Shown piece after piece: positions 21,046-32,367 of a stretch of DNA of 64,000 bases. The stretch lies in NCBI GenBank assembly GCA_963556495.2, contig OY747702.1, positions 12,198,193 to 12,262,192 on the forward strand, read 5' to 3'. A program made the position numbers and the translations under genes. Positions within the stretch are counted from its first letter, which is position 1. Each line of letters opens with the position of its first letter. Under the pieces are notes generated by a model, which had not been told where the DNA came from, made no database searches, and saw only the letters and a list, made by a program, of their open reading frames with translations. The DNA comes from Valencia hispanica (lineage: Eukaryota > Chordata > Actinopteri > Cyprinodontiformes > Valenciidae).

Positions 21046-24000
21046 CCATTGGCTCCAGTAAGGCAGGAGAAGTTGAGGCAGGGCAAGTCCGAGTCGGCAC
21101 AGAGGCAGGGAGAGCAGACACCGAGAGAAGAGGAGACACAGAGGCAGGGGGAGTCCAAGACAACACAGAGGCAGGGAGAGGAGACACCGAGACAAGAGGA
21201 GACACAGAGGCAGGGGGAGTCCAAGACAACACAGAGGCAGGGAGAGGAGACACCGAGACAAGAGGAGACACAGAGGCAGGGGGAGTCCAAGACAACACAG
21301 AGGCAGGGAGAGGAGACACCGAGACAAGAGGAGACACAGAGGCAGGGGGAGTCCAAGACAACACAGAGGCAGGGAGAGCAGACACCGAGAGAAGAGGAGG
21401 CATCAGTGGCAGGACAGGGAGTGCAGTGTTACAAGTGTAACAAGCTTGTGGAGGGAGAAACATTATCTATACACCTTTCTGACCACCATACAGAGGAGAA
21501 GAGTGACACCTGTGTGGCCAAGGTGCAGGGTACTGTTGGTCTTTTAACCCATTTCCAACTGGCTCACTATTCAGCATTCATAATGCCATCACCGCAGTAA
21601 CCAAAACCATCACCATCACCACAGAAACCAACACCATCACCACAAAGGCCAACAATACTAGCACCAAAGCCAACACCATCTCTGGTCACTTCTTCCAGTA
21701 GCTCTGCCACACCACACCACACTGCAACTCCATTTAAACCTTCACCTATTAATTGGAAAGCTTTTCTCCCTGAACAGTTTAGAAAAGTAATCCAGGAAGC
21801 TGATCAGGTGTGGATTGCTAAGGTTCTCTATGAGCCTACAGGCAAGCTGAAGCATGTAATCAAGGCCTGCTGGTTTCATCCACCACTGGAGCTCAAACCA
21901 TCTCCTCCTGAGCCTGGGTGGTACTACCGGCAGAGGATGTTTATCTGGGCACCAATGAGGATGTGGGGCATTCCACTCAAATGCCCACAGTGTTCCAGGA
22001 AAATGAACAGCTCCGGCATCTATAGGAAGGTCAGGGAGGTGATTGATGTGGATAGCCGCTATTATCTAGTGGGAGGGGACTATCCACGTTGCAGCAAGTG
22101 CTCTCAGCCAGTCTGCCCATGGAGCCAGGATATTCTCTCCCAGCTAGATGTGGCACACAGGAGCCTGTTCCCTGCTGTCCTCACAACACAGCTGGCTCTG
22201 GACAGAAAATGTATTTCTTTCCTGAAGCCGAGGACCAGTGGTAACAGTTCCTCCTACCTCCAGTATGCAGAAGAGGAAGCGCATAGCGAGGAGTGGGCAC
22301 GTCAGACCATCCGCTACCTCTCAGACTGTGAGCACCATATGAAGATGGCTACCTTCGTCCCCTCTGCAGCTGTCTATCTTCCTCCGCCACCCTTCAGACC
22401 ACTTCCACTTGCCCAGTGGTTTCAGACGGTCCACTCCAACAACATCGTCAGCCATCTGGATGAGATGAAGGGAGTGATCACTTCTACCTATGGTAGAATT
22501 CTGAAGATGGACTCAACAAAGAAGGTTAGGGTTTCATGTTACAGTAAGAAATACAGAAAATAGAACATGGACAATTACGAACAAAACAGAAAATTGGTTT
22601 ACTTTTTAGTGGGGCAATGTCTTCAGTTTGTTTTTAAAAGTATTGATTGTTTTACAGATCACCAAGAAGCTGGGTGGTGCGATCGGGGACAGTGCTGTAT
22701 GGATGACCAACATTGGCAATGAGTTTGGCCAGGTTCTGAATTCTGTTCTGACGACGGGTGAAGGTGCAGGGTTGGAAGAATTGTGCCAAGGGACCGTCAC
22801 CCGTTACAAGAATGCGGGCCAAACTGAACCTCAGGTCATCTATGTCGATCGGGACTGCTGCAGCCAGTCAGGTGGGTGGAAATTGCTTCTATATCACATA
22901 TATGTATAACAAACTGTGACACACACACGCACAGCCATTTCTATTAAATGTGTTTATTTGTATTTTTTTAACACTCCCGCCACTTAGGGGTGTAGTGGTA
23001 CTGATCACAATGATCAGTTACACCTGGGTTAATCAATTGGTAATGTAATGTAATTATGTAATAATATTAATGCAATAATGTAAAAAGGGAAATAAAGGAG
23101 CAGCCTTAAGTTTAGGAAGTAGGTCAGCTATGCATAGAGCCAACTGGGCAGCACCCAAGTTGGTGTAACCACACACAGGTGTTCTGGTCTATGTATTTAT
23201 CAATGGTTGTTTGTTTTCACAGGTGTGTCTTCTGTGGCGAAACTCTTTCATCCATGGAAGTCTGCAGTGCGCTTGGACAGCTTCCATTTTATGCGGCGCT
23301 TTAACTGCGGCCTCACTACTGAACACCACCCTCTGTATGGCATCTTTTGCGCGAAGCTTTCCTCATGCATTTTTGAATGGGACCAGGAGGATGTGCAACG
23401 CCTGAAGGAGGCAGAGAGAGCAGAGTGGAAGAGCAGCCACAGCGGACATGCTCCCACTGAGGAGCAACTCATGGCCACCATCAGCTCAGGGGAGCTGCGC
23501 AGGCACTGCAGAAGGAGGATACTTGGTGTAGAGGAGATTCGGCACATGATTTCAGGGCTGCTGGAATCAGTGTGGGAGCTGACAGACACCACAGGGCTTC
23601 GTCTGGTGAGCCATGACAGCATGCGCCACGTGTGGGAGGTGCAGCAGAAGCACCTGGAGTGCCTCCAAGACCCTGCAGGTGTTAAACTGTACACAAAGGT
23701 GGGGACACTCCAGAAGGGCGGCAAAGAGCTGGACATCCTTAGGTGTGGTAGGGGGTCCTCCTCCCTGGAGAGTTTTCACAGGCATCAGTGTGCTTTCATT
23801 CCAGGTACATTTGCATCAAAACACACTGTATTGTATTTCTTTTTTAAATGTTCTTTTCTATGTTATGACAGAGAATGTGTTGTAATTATTCAAAATAACA
23901 CAGTTACCACGGTCGGGTATTGATATCTATTCACTTTACAATAATGGTTGACTGAACAGAGTATTTTGTTTCTTAGGCTGGCGATGCAATGCAGTCCACA

Positions 24001-26354
24001 TGCAAATGTACATGCTGGAGGGAGCATCAAGATGGAACATGGGCCGGGCCAAGGAGGCATTAGCTGTGGAGCGGGCCTCAGCCCTCAGAACCTTTGATGT
24101 ACAACTGATGTCCCACCTCAACAGCATGAGCCAGCGGGTCCTTGGTTGTGCTCTGGTTCCAGAGTTCACCCCACCTAGAAAACCTACTGGTAAGAGAGAT
24201 CTCAGAGCAACTTTAGTATTTAGTATTACATTCCCTCTTTTTCTTAGGCACCTCCCTACTCAGGATGAGCATTTCTTGGGTGCAAAGATTGTGCTCTAAA
24301 TGTAGGAGATGGATGTGTGTATGTATGTACTTTTTAAATCTTTGTGTTTGTACTGGTTACAGGGGAGCGCATTGCTGTGGAGTACCTATTGGCCCAGACC
24401 AATAGAGGTGACCTGCTTGCTCTAAAGCCTGAAATCCCCTCACAGGTGCTTGAGGAGGAGGAGGAGGAGGAGGGGGAGTCGGATGCCACAGGTGATCTTG
24501 GGGCTGGTGATCCCTGGTATGAGGCTGAGTCAGACACCACTCTCTGCCAGTCAGCTGAGCTTGGGGCTGGTGATCCCGATCCCTCAAGTCCTGTGGAAGA
24601 CCAGGTGTTGTTGGAGGGTGACACTGAACCCGGACCCCTTGTCACAGAGGTCAATCACACTTTCTGTAACACCTTACTTAAAAACACATTATTTAACTAA
24701 GTAGTAAATCTGGTTACATTTTAGTAAGATAAATAAATGTAAAATCAGCATTTCTCACATAATAAGAACATTTTTTGCTTGTTTTTTCTTTTTCTCCCTT
24801 ATCACTTTTCAGACCAGCCAATGTGACTCGAGAGGCGTTACGGGATGGGAGGCAGTTGATGCCCTAGCAGCCTTCCTAGTTGGCTTAAACAGGACGATCA
24901 CAGCCTTGTCAGCCAAGGAGGAGGCAAAAATAGTCCACCTGTACACGGCTCTCCATGCCATGGACAAGGCACCTTCAAGGTACAAAATAGTAATTATTTT
25001 GTACACCATTATTAAACAAAAATTCCATGGAATGAATGAGGCACATGGATGTCTCTTCTGGCATTTAGGTACACCCAGAAGGCTAAGAAGAAGGGGCGTA
25101 CAGCAGGAGGACCGTGGAGAGCACCCAGGAAGCCTAGTGGCTCTGCTCCTGGACAGCAGGCGGCAGAGAGGTGCTTGATCACAATTTTCTATCATTTTGG
25201 TTCAATACAAATCACTGAATAAGAGACAGCACATTTTATAACAATCCCTGTTGACACTGTCTCCTGGTTCTTCATGACTTTACATCCTTGTTCACAGTCC
25301 AGACCATATCATCTTTCTCTCCCACAGACTATACATGACTCATGGCCAAGCAGCCCAGGACCCTGAATTACATCGGGTCAGTGAGTGTGTTTGCCTCAGA
25401 CTTGCTAAAGAGTTTGAGCAAGCACGTAACAGGCCAAAAGACACAAAGGGAAAAATCATGCCCATCCCTCAGTCCATTGTCAGTGTCTACAGCCACATCA
25501 GACAGCTGCTGGAGGACAGCAGGGTTGTCCTGGACCAGACCAACTTGGTTCTAGTTCCAGTTAACAACACCACCGTCTCTTCATGGTGCGTGTTATTTTG
25601 TTTACCTTTCCCATACAGTGAAGACTGTATACAAAGATTTAACACCAAGACAAGCCTACATGCTTGTTGCCTTTGGAGTATAGGGTCACATATGTAAAAT
25701 AATGAATGTTTGTCTTGTAGGCTGCTTAGGAGCGATAAGAGGAAGGACAGGGACATGCTGCTGCAAGGCACTGTACTCCCCAAACAACTGCACCTGGCCA
25801 AGGAGTCGCTCCCTGCGGTTAACACACTTCCGGCTGCCCCTGTGCAACATGCAGATGAAGTGATGACATTTGAGGAGCCTGAAAATCACAAGGGAGAAGC
25901 TTTTCCCCGTCAGCGTGCTCTGGTGGCAAACAGGCCTGTATTCCATCCGCCATTTCCACCTCCCCTGTTCCCTCCCCAATTCCATCAGTCTCCGCCCTTC
26001 CAGCTGGCTCCTCCGTTCCACCATGCTCCTCCGTTCCAGCCTGATCTGCCGTTCCACCCTGCTCCTCCGTTCCAGCCTGCTCCGCCATTGCAGCCTGATC
26101 CGCCGTTGCAGCAAGTCTGCCCTCCAACTCAGCCAAGGCAACGTGCCTGGAGACACCGTAAAGCTGCCCAGCAAGATGAGGAGCTAGTGGCTAGGGGCGA
26201 ACCGCCAAAGAAAAGGCTGGCAAAGGAACACTACCACTACACCTGCAAGGAGTGTGGCCAGGGGAAGAATAAAAGTACTGGACACACCCAGCTGAAAGGG
26301 CAGTGGTACTGCCCAGCCTCAGGACTGACCCTGGATCAGTGGAAGAACAGTTAA
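21046..26354 (+). CDS. Element 1 transposase, multi-exon DDE (D(2)H type)
   Basis: I infer nine exons joined by GT-AG introns with matching phases: 21046-22524, 22658-22871, 23223-23804, 23977-24189, 24363-24649, 24813-24979, 25069-25170, 25328-25585 and 25721-26354. Joined, they give about 1311 residues. In order: a repeat-rich acidic region, a C2H2-like finger (CYKCN...HLSDHH), a CxxC-rich domain resembling DUF6729 (from memory), then the catalytic core. The core has D1 in LKMDSTKK, D2 in VDRDCC, the D(2)H motif in DSFHF and E in SLESFHRH. A C-terminal zinc finger CxxCGx...GHx7YC closes the protein. The first seen exon opens at an acceptor (ccccatcag), so the N-terminus is missing or lies in an upstream exon. 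One in-frame TAA at 21598-21600 interrupts exon 1; a possible 105-nt intron (21520-21624) could remove it. Otherwise the frame is intact. Confidence 0.8.
21110..21395 (+). repeat. In-frame coding minisatellite, about 66-bp units
   Basis: The block cagagacacagaggcaggg... repeats about four times with almost no divergence and stays open in the transposase frame, encoding ETQRQGESKTTQRQGEE-like repeats. Very low divergence means recent expansion. Confidence 0.9.
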
Positions 26355-26505
26355 AACAGTCACTGTACCCGTGTTACCAGCTGTTGCAGCACATTTCAGT
26401 GAATGCTGGTATTGTTTTCAGTTCGAGTGCCTGTCTGTCTCTGTTGTCTGTCTGTCTGTCTGTTTCCTGTTACTTTGGTGAAATGATACAATGTTATAAT
26501 TTAAC

Positions 26506-26511
26506 AATAAA
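26506..26511 (+). terminator. Polyadenylation signal of element 1 transposase
   Basis: AATAAA lies 152 bp after the transposase stop codon, in a T/A-rich 3' region, in the right place for the mRNA end. Confidence 0.65.
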
Positions 26512-27095
26512 GTAGAATAATTGTATTTGAGCCTAGATCAGCCTTCACATTTTTATTTAATTTCCTCTTGAAAAACAGGACAACAGTTAGTGTCCTCTGA
26601 ATGAACTAAAGCCAGAATTACTTGCAGAATTATTTTACATTTATTCACGAAACCCAACACTCTTTGTCTCAACCAAACATTTTTATTCACTTGTGCTGCA
26701 CAGATGTAATGAGCTAGTCTCTCAAATAATTGAGTTTATCCAAAAAAGGAAGGGAAACATGATGGGAGAGTTATTTACATTTATAGTTATACAACATTAA
26801 TACATTGTTTTGGTGCATGCTGCCACCTACAGTAGGCTTTAGGATAGTCCAAAGCATTGTTGTGGATTGGGATGTTGCCACAGCACAGGTTGGAATCCCA
26901 CAAGAGACATGAAAATTAAAGTTTGATAAACCTTGCAATAAGTGCAGAAGTATGTAAACAATGTTGAGCAGACAGGAGAATATAGGGAAAATGGATATAG
27001 TGCACGTTTTCCTCCTTTTTCCTCCTTTCCCCCCCCCTCTCCTTCTTCTCCTTTTTTTCTTCCCCCCTCCCGAGCAGTCCCTTTTGCCCCATTTT
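26512..27095. other. Element 1 3' non-coding end
   Basis: AT-rich at first, then a pyrimidine-rich tract (27008-27070). The last 22 bp contain gcagtccc (27074-27081), the inverted partner of the GGACTGC motif near the left end. No ORF of note. Confidence 0.7.
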
Positions 27096-27170
27096 TGGCC
27101 GAGTGGTTAAGGGGATGGACTGCTAATCCATTGTGCTTTGCACGCATGGGTTCGAATCCCATTCTCGTCG
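27096..27170 (+). pseudogene. tRNA-Ser 3' part after element 1
   Basis: This is the remainder of the tRNA-Ser opened at 19454, starting with the duplicated TGGCCG (27096-27101) and keeping the anticodon, variable and T arms. It has one substitution in the D arm (ggcga to gggga). It keeps a full A box because the duplicated bases supply its start, but the acceptor 5' strand is replaced by transposon sequence, so no mature tRNA is expected. Confidence 0.93.
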
Positions 27171-27850
27171 GATCTTCTTGCTGGAAAACGTGAGCTCAGA
27201 GGATCCCGTGGAATTCCATCTAAGGTCCGTTGTTTAATTACAGCATAACCAAAGCATGTTGAATGAACAATGTGCCAAACGATCTTGATTGAGGGACTTC
27301 AAGAATAACAAACGTTCTATGTGCAAATGATAAATTGCCAATTAATTCCACTCACCTTGAATTCTGCAAGAATCCCTACAAATCGTGTCACAAACACACA
27401 AGACACTAAAGGCCGTTTGAACCTCCTCTGAAAAGACCGATGACCAGTTATCTTTGACTCAGGAAGAGTGTGGTGTTTTAAATTAAATCTAGATTGGTCA
27501 GGCAGATACAAGACTCCTCAGTCGTCCATAAAAGAAAAGAAAGAGTTTATTAAGCCACGCCAAAGCGTAAACATAGCACAAGTGTGTGGATATCATTGTT
27601 TAGCGTTTGGATCTTTGAGTAACCAACTTTCTAAACCCACTTGATTTAAAAGAAAAATATGACATCAATGATCTACATTTAAATGGCTTAGACGGAGAAT
27701 GTGGGTATCGATCCCACTACCTCTCGCATGACGAGCTAACTTTCAAATTGCATAAATGGAGAATGCGGGTATCGATTCCACTTCCTCTCACATCCTCTCA
27801 CATTCTCAATAAGCACTCTACCATTTGATCTAACATTAAAATACCTTGAA
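27171..27850. repeat. tRNA array segment between elements 1 and 2
   Basis: This continues the 991-bp unit after the interrupted tRNA-Ser, including the truncated and degenerate tRNA-Ala remnants at about 27697-27837. It has a few private substitutions (for example tctttgactc and attaaaatacct), so it is slightly more diverged than units in the main array. Confidence 0.93.
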
Positions 27851-27890
27851 TGGAGAATGTGGGCATCGATCCCACTACCTCTCGCTTGCG
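27851..27890 (-). pseudogene. tRNA-Ala 3' part cut by element 2
   Basis: Forty nucleotides of tRNA-Ala, from the discriminator through the T arm to the anticodon loop. With the 33 nt at 36390-36422 they make exactly 73 nt, an uninterrupted tRNA-Ala. The reconstructed loop is ATCGCAA (anticodon CGC), two substitutions from the array's TTCGCAT. The duplicated ttgcg (27886-27890) covers loop positions 34-38. Confidence 0.92.
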
Positions 27891-27908
27891 CTTGTTCCGT
27901 CAACGTTG

Positions 27909-27982
27909 CCAAAGTAAGCCCAAAGTAAGCCCAGAGGATGCACATTTTAGCCAATCACGTTCTCCGCTTGGGCTTACTTTTG
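27909..27982. repeat. Element 2 subterminal direct and inverted repeats
   Basis: CAAAGTAAGCC occurs twice in tandem (27910-27932), and its inverted copy ttgggcttacttttg lies at 27968-27982. CCAAT-type motifs (agccaatcac, gaccaatcac) lie between and after them. They are candidate transposase binding sites and promoter elements by analogy with elements 1 and 3. Confidence 0.65.
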
Positions 27983-28052
27983 ACCAATCACCTCCCCTCC
28001 CTCAGGGGCTTCTTTTTCGAATGTGTGTTAGTTCGTAGTTCGTCTGTCCGAG

Positions 28053-28634
28053 GTAAGTCGGATTTTACTCGTTGCTGAACGTATTATTTTAAGATTTTTC
28101 AAATGTTTTCTACGATAAAGAGCAAATAGTGTCTCTAAAGTTCTTATAAAATCGCCCGATATGCGATAGTTGTTTGTGAATTATAGGCGTGTGTCGTTTT
28201 AGATAACAGGAATAGATCACGGAAAGATGTCAAAAACATTGATCATTCATAACTATGTTTTTGAATATGAGGGTACGTAGAGATCTACTTGGTAGATACA
28301 AAACTACGTAGCTGTAGAAGTAGCATAGGCTACTTCTTCGGTCTTGGGAGGGGGGTGGGGGCGTTAATGTGGCCTAAATACGGATCTGGATTTACCAATT
28401 TCATTTCTGATAGAAATCAAGACAACCTAGAAAATGAGAGACAGGTCCTCTGCCTCAGTGTGGGAGAGAAGCTGGGCCAGGGTAAAGCCGGTGGTATTGT
28501 GTGGTACTAACTGATCATAACATATGAATAAGTAAAAATTATGTCATGGGACAGACAGTAAATATAAGAAATGTTGGACAGTCTAGTTGTTTAAAGGTTC
28601 AAACAAAACAAAAAGAAGACAAATAAAAAAGATC

Positions 28635-28710
<76 letters not shown>

Positions 28711-28717
28711 TTCAGAG
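28053..28717 (+). other. Probable leader intron of element 2 gene
   Basis: GAG|GTAAGTCGG at 28053 is a near-perfect donor, and the T-rich tract ending ttttcag at 28715 is a good acceptor 2-4 bp before the first ATG. Between them lie AT-rich sequence and a (TA)n tract at 28643-28693. The leader exon would be about 28000-28052. Confidence 0.5.
28643..28712. repeat. (TA)n followed by T-run
   Basis: About 25 TA dinucleotides, then about 20 T residues, forming the branch/polypyrimidine region of the leader intron. Confidence 0.95.
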
Positions 28718-29692
28718 AATGTATGCAAAACCAGTTTTTCGCCGCCCGTCACCCAGTTCTGATAGACTGCTGATGGCGCCGTCTGAAGAGGCAAAGCAGT
28801 GGCACAATCCTGGGCCTGTCAGAGCGAAGCCCAAAGAGGAGGTGCTGGCAGAGGCCAAAGCCTATGTCATTGGACATGGGGGAGACCCCAGTGACAGGCT
28901 GCTGGTTCTAGCTCACTGCAGGCTGCAGTTTGGTTCTTATCAGGGCCAGAGGTTTAGATGGTTGCTGGAAAACAGTCTGGGCTATGCACTATATTTAGTA
29001 CATAGTTTTGCGAGAGAAACAGCTCAGGCAACTCCTCTATCGGAGAATAAACAGCTCTTCCTGGAGAACACTTCCCAAATCAGTGAGCTGTCAAAAGAAG
29101 TGGAGAAGTTTGGGAAGAAGCAGGAGATGCAGGCAAAGGCGCGGGCAACTGGAGACCAGGGCTACCTTATGGTGGAGTTTGGAGACTTCCAGGGCTGCTC
29201 TGTGAAGGAGGTTTATGAAGACCAGGGCAAGGAGGCCCAGGCTCTCATCAAGTACCTGGTAAGGGCAGATGCTCGGCCAAAGACCAACATGGCCATTTTC
29301 AAGGAGTATGTCTTGAAGAGGCGTGCATCTGCCTCCAGCACCTCTACTCCTCCTGCCTCCAGGAACTCTGCAGCACCACCCTCCAGCACTTTTGCATCTC
29401 CATCTTTCCAAGCTGGTGCAAAGAGACCCAGCATTGTCAAAGGGCTGCTGGCACGTGGCAAGCACTTGTCTCCCTCACAGGTGGCCAAAATTATTATGTC
29501 ACCAGCTAAACCCTGTAAGTAGGAGAATGAAGCTCACATTTCCCCTACACCAGTTTTCTATGTATAAATGCGACATTTTACCTGACCACACAGACTTGTC
29601 CACTTTTTTCAGCTACAGTCCAGTGCACGTTACCCCCCGCCTGAGCACTTGGCAAAACGGCAGCTTTTCCATTCGGGTAAGTATGCACTAGT

Positions 29693-29876
29693 TGTTGTGA
29701 TTGGTGGTTACCACAAGGAGTCGCTGCTGTTTAGTTAGGCACTGTTAAAATAAGAATGCTAAAAACGAGCAAGGGACTCGGAGATAGGAAATGCAGATGG
29801 ATGAGTGCTGAAGAATAAACCACGTTAACTTCAGTCCAACTACAAGCCTCCTCATCATTAAAACACAAACACGACA
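29693..29876 (+). repeat. 5' LTR
   Basis: 184 bp, TG...CA ends, preceded by CTAGT. It contains AATAAA (gaagaataaacc), a candidate polyA signal. Confidence 0.93.
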
Positions 29877-29926
29877 TGGTACCAGGAGTGAATTGAGTAA
29901 GTCGAGCAGCCACTGGAGAAGCCGCC

Positions 29927-30676
29927 ATGGATTTGAAGCCGCCAGAAAACCTTACACTGTCGGGTATTGTGGATGAAAATTGGCGTGCATTCAAACAACA
30001 GTTTAGCCTGTATGTCATGGCCATGGGGCTAGAAACAAAGCCGGACACGAGGAAGGTAGCGCTGTTGCTAACCTTAGCAGGACCACAGGCTATTGAAGTT
30101 TATAATACGTTTGTGTTTGATGCAGCCGAGGACAAAGAAAAGTTGGACGTGGTGCTTGCTAAGTTTGATGCTCACTGCACACCAAAGAGGAACGAGACAT
30201 ATGAAAGATACATGTTTAGATCTCGTGTGCAGCGCAAAAATGAGACGTTTGACACGTTCTTGACTGCTCTGTGCTTAAAGGCGCAGTCTTGCAGTTTTGG
30301 GACACTAAAGGACTCAATGGTCAGAGACCAGGTCGTTTTTGGCGTTGAAGATAAGAAGTTAAGAGAGAGACTTCTCCGTGAGTCTGATTTAACGCTTGAT
30401 ACGGCTGTTAAGATATGCCAAGCAAGTGAGCTGTCCCAAAAACACACGAAAACATTTGGCGAAGTGCCAAGTGCAACACCAGCCATGAGTGAGGGACCAA
30501 CAATCGGCGCTGTATCATTTCATAGCGGGGGTCGTCACCGGCGGGCCAGGACTGCACAGCGGACCAAGGACGCCATGTTTTCCTGCAAGCGCTGCGGAAC
30601 ACAGCACAAGCCAAGGCAATGTCCAGCGTTTGGTAAGGTATGCTCCAACTGCCATGGAAAACAGGCACGCAGCTGA
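29927..30676 (+). CDS. Retrotransposon gag
   Basis: A 249-residue ORF starting MDLKPPENLTLSG, with a helical capsid-like region (WRAFKQQFSLYVMAMG ... LAKFDAHCTPKRNETYERY) and a C-terminal zinc knuckle region (CKRCGTQHKPRQCPAFGKVC). Gag of this form is typical of gypsy-type elements and assembles RNA into particles. The ORF ends abruptly after the second knuckle (CSNCHGKQARS), where the internal deletion begins. Confidence 0.85.
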   Translation: MDLKPPENLTLSGIVDENWRAFKQQFSLYVMAMGLETKPDTRKVALLLTLAGPQAIEVYNTFVFDAAEDKEKLDVVLAKFDAHCTPKRNETYERYMFRSRVQRKNETFDTFLTALCLKAQSCSFGTLKDSMVRDQVVFGVEDKKLRERLLRESDLTLDTAVKICQASELSQKHTKTFGEVPSATPAMSEGPTIGAVSFHSGGRHRRARTAQRTKDAMFSCKRCGTQHKPRQCPAFGKVCSNCHGKQARS

Positions 30677-31202
30677 CAGCAACTCTGATCCATACTTGGC
30701 ACTTCTCAGTTACTGCGCCTCTCCCCTTCAGTGTGGGCTGTCACCGGCAGAACTACTTATGAACCGAAAGCTGTGCACAACGCTTCCCAGCTACTCAAAT
30801 GCTACTACGCTAAAGAAACACACAAAACTTGTGAAGAAGCTCAAAAAGCACAAAATGACTCAAAAGGGATTCTATGATGTTTCAGCCAAACCACTCTTTA
30901 CACTGACAACCAACGACCCGGTTAGGATTCAAGACGTGAACGGTTGGAATACTAAAGGAACTGTGTTACAGGAGATCGCTCCAAGATCATTTACAGTGAG
31001 AACTGAGGATGGACAAGTGATCAGACGCAATCGCCGCAGTCTCCTGAGGACTCCACAAACATCTGGGGAATCCAAAATTACTGACTCAGAACCACCTGGA
31101 ACCACACTTCCTACGAGCTCTAACACAAACATTCCACCAGACATACGTGAGCTGAGAAGGTTCAAACGTGAAATTAAGAAACCTGACAGACTGGACTTAT
31201 AA
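30649..31202 (+). pseudogene. Integrase C-terminal fragment
   Basis: In another frame from gag, an open stretch reads ENRHAADSNSDPYLALLSYC then SPAELLMNRKLCTTLP, the usual sequence just after the catalytic core in gypsy integrases. A C-terminal SH3-like region follows (DPVRIQDVNGWNTKGTVLQE). The Asp/Asp/Glu core is absent. It is cut from pol by the deletion after the gag zinc knuckle. Confidence 0.82.
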
Positions 31203-31382
31203 AGAGTTAAAAGAGAGAAAGAAAGAGAAAAGTTTCACAAATGTTATTGTGATATAATTCTGTTGGGCATGTTTATTCAGAGTTGATATAAGTATCTGCC
31301 TATATGTGATTATTTTATTTTTGTATGTTTACCAACTTAAGGTTCAGTATTGATGACAGTATGCGTCTCAAAGAAAGGGGGA

Positions 31383-31566
31383 TGTTGTGATTGGTGGTTA
31401 CCACAAGGAGTCGCTGCTGTTTAGTTAGGCACTGTTAAAATAAGAATGCTAAAAACGAGCAAGGGACTCGGAGATAGGAAATGCAGATGGATGAGTGCTG
31501 AAGAATAAACCACGTTAACTTCAGTCCAACTACAAGCCTCCTCATCATTAAAACACAAACAAGACA
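31383..31566 (+). repeat. 3' LTR
   Basis: Identical to the 5' LTR except one base near its end (aacaAgaca against aacaCgaca), which indicates a young insertion. Followed by CTAGT. Confidence 0.93.
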
Positions 31567-31703
31567 CTAGTTTGTATAGCTTTGTCTCTATGTTGTTAAA
31601 AGTCGGCCTAAAAGTTTGAACATTTGTTTTCCAGCCACTTCAGAGGCTGATGATGAGGACCTGGTATCTGCTGCAATCCAATATGAAGCACAGCTAAATG
31701 CAG

Positions 31704-32367
31704 GTGTGGCATCTGACACAAATACAAATATTGTGAGAATGTTTAGTGATAACATTGCAAAGTATTTCATGTGAAAAATTTCTACATTTTCAAAAAAAAA
31801 ATCACAATACAGAGTTATATAACCTCAACAAGGATGCATTCATCAAGTGCACTTCTTCAAAAACTTAAGGATGTACAAAGGTGTCTGTGTAATTTTTTGT
31901 CCTTTATCTTACCTCGGGCTTACTGCTGCTTAATTGGTGGTGCATTCATGCACTCTAAAACAATCACCTGATTTTTCACTGCATTTTTATAACATCTTTC
32001 ACAATAATGCTAATTGCTTCTCTCACACACACTCGTTCTAACAATTAGAATAGCAGTAGTTACTGTGTCTGTGTGCATGTGTCATATCTCTGGGCATCAT
32101 TATTTCTGCTGAATTTATTTTGTATAATTTTCCTAACTATATTTCATTTAAATGTCATTTCCTTTACAATACAGCTGTAGTTACTCCACATTCCTTGCCT
32201 CAAAAAGCATAAACTTTTCTCCTTTACGCTTGTAGCATTTAGTTTCTTTTTGTAGCGCTGCTGCACAGTGCCTGCTTGTCACCTGCATTTATAGCATACT
32301 ACTGTCAAATACAATAGTCAGTCTAATATTGTTTTTCTGTCTGCTTGCTGCTTTTCTCTGTTTTTAG
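31704..32367. other. Element 2 intron, no other feature
   Basis: AT-rich sequence between the exon ending 31703 (AATGCAG|gtgtgg) and the acceptor tttttag at 32367. I see no gene or repeat structure in it. Confidence 0.55.

Larger units (their letters stand above)
19455..27095 (+). mobile_element. Element 1: Dada-like DNA transposon in tRNA-Ser
   Basis: A 7641-bp insertion splits a tRNA-Ser gene and is flanked by a 6-bp direct repeat TGGCCG (19449-19454 and 27096-27101). It carries a multi-exon DDE transposase gene on the + strand with a polyA signal, and has 11-bp subterminal repeats. I see no long terminal inverted repeat, but GGACTGC lies 15-16 nt inside both ends in inverted orientation. 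From memory, Dada transposons (Kojima and Jurka) make 6-7 bp target duplications and insert into multicopy U6, U1 and tRNA genes. The match in target type, duplication length and D(2)H-type transposase supports that assignment. A related, undescribed family is the alternative. Confidence 0.85.
29693..31566 (+). mobile_element. Internally deleted LTR retrotransposon (Ty3/gypsy-like)
   Basis: It has two 184-bp LTRs starting TGTTGTGATT and ending GACA. They differ at one position, and the 5-bp duplication CTAGT lies at 29688-29692 and 31567-31571. Directly after the 5' LTR is a primer-binding-like TGGTACCAGGAGTG (29877), and before the 3' LTR a purine tract aaagaaaggggga. Inside are gag and the C-terminal end of integrase; protease, RT, RNase H and the integrase core are gone. 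It sits within the element 2 intron 29677-31634 and so does not disturb the exons. Confidence 0.93.
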
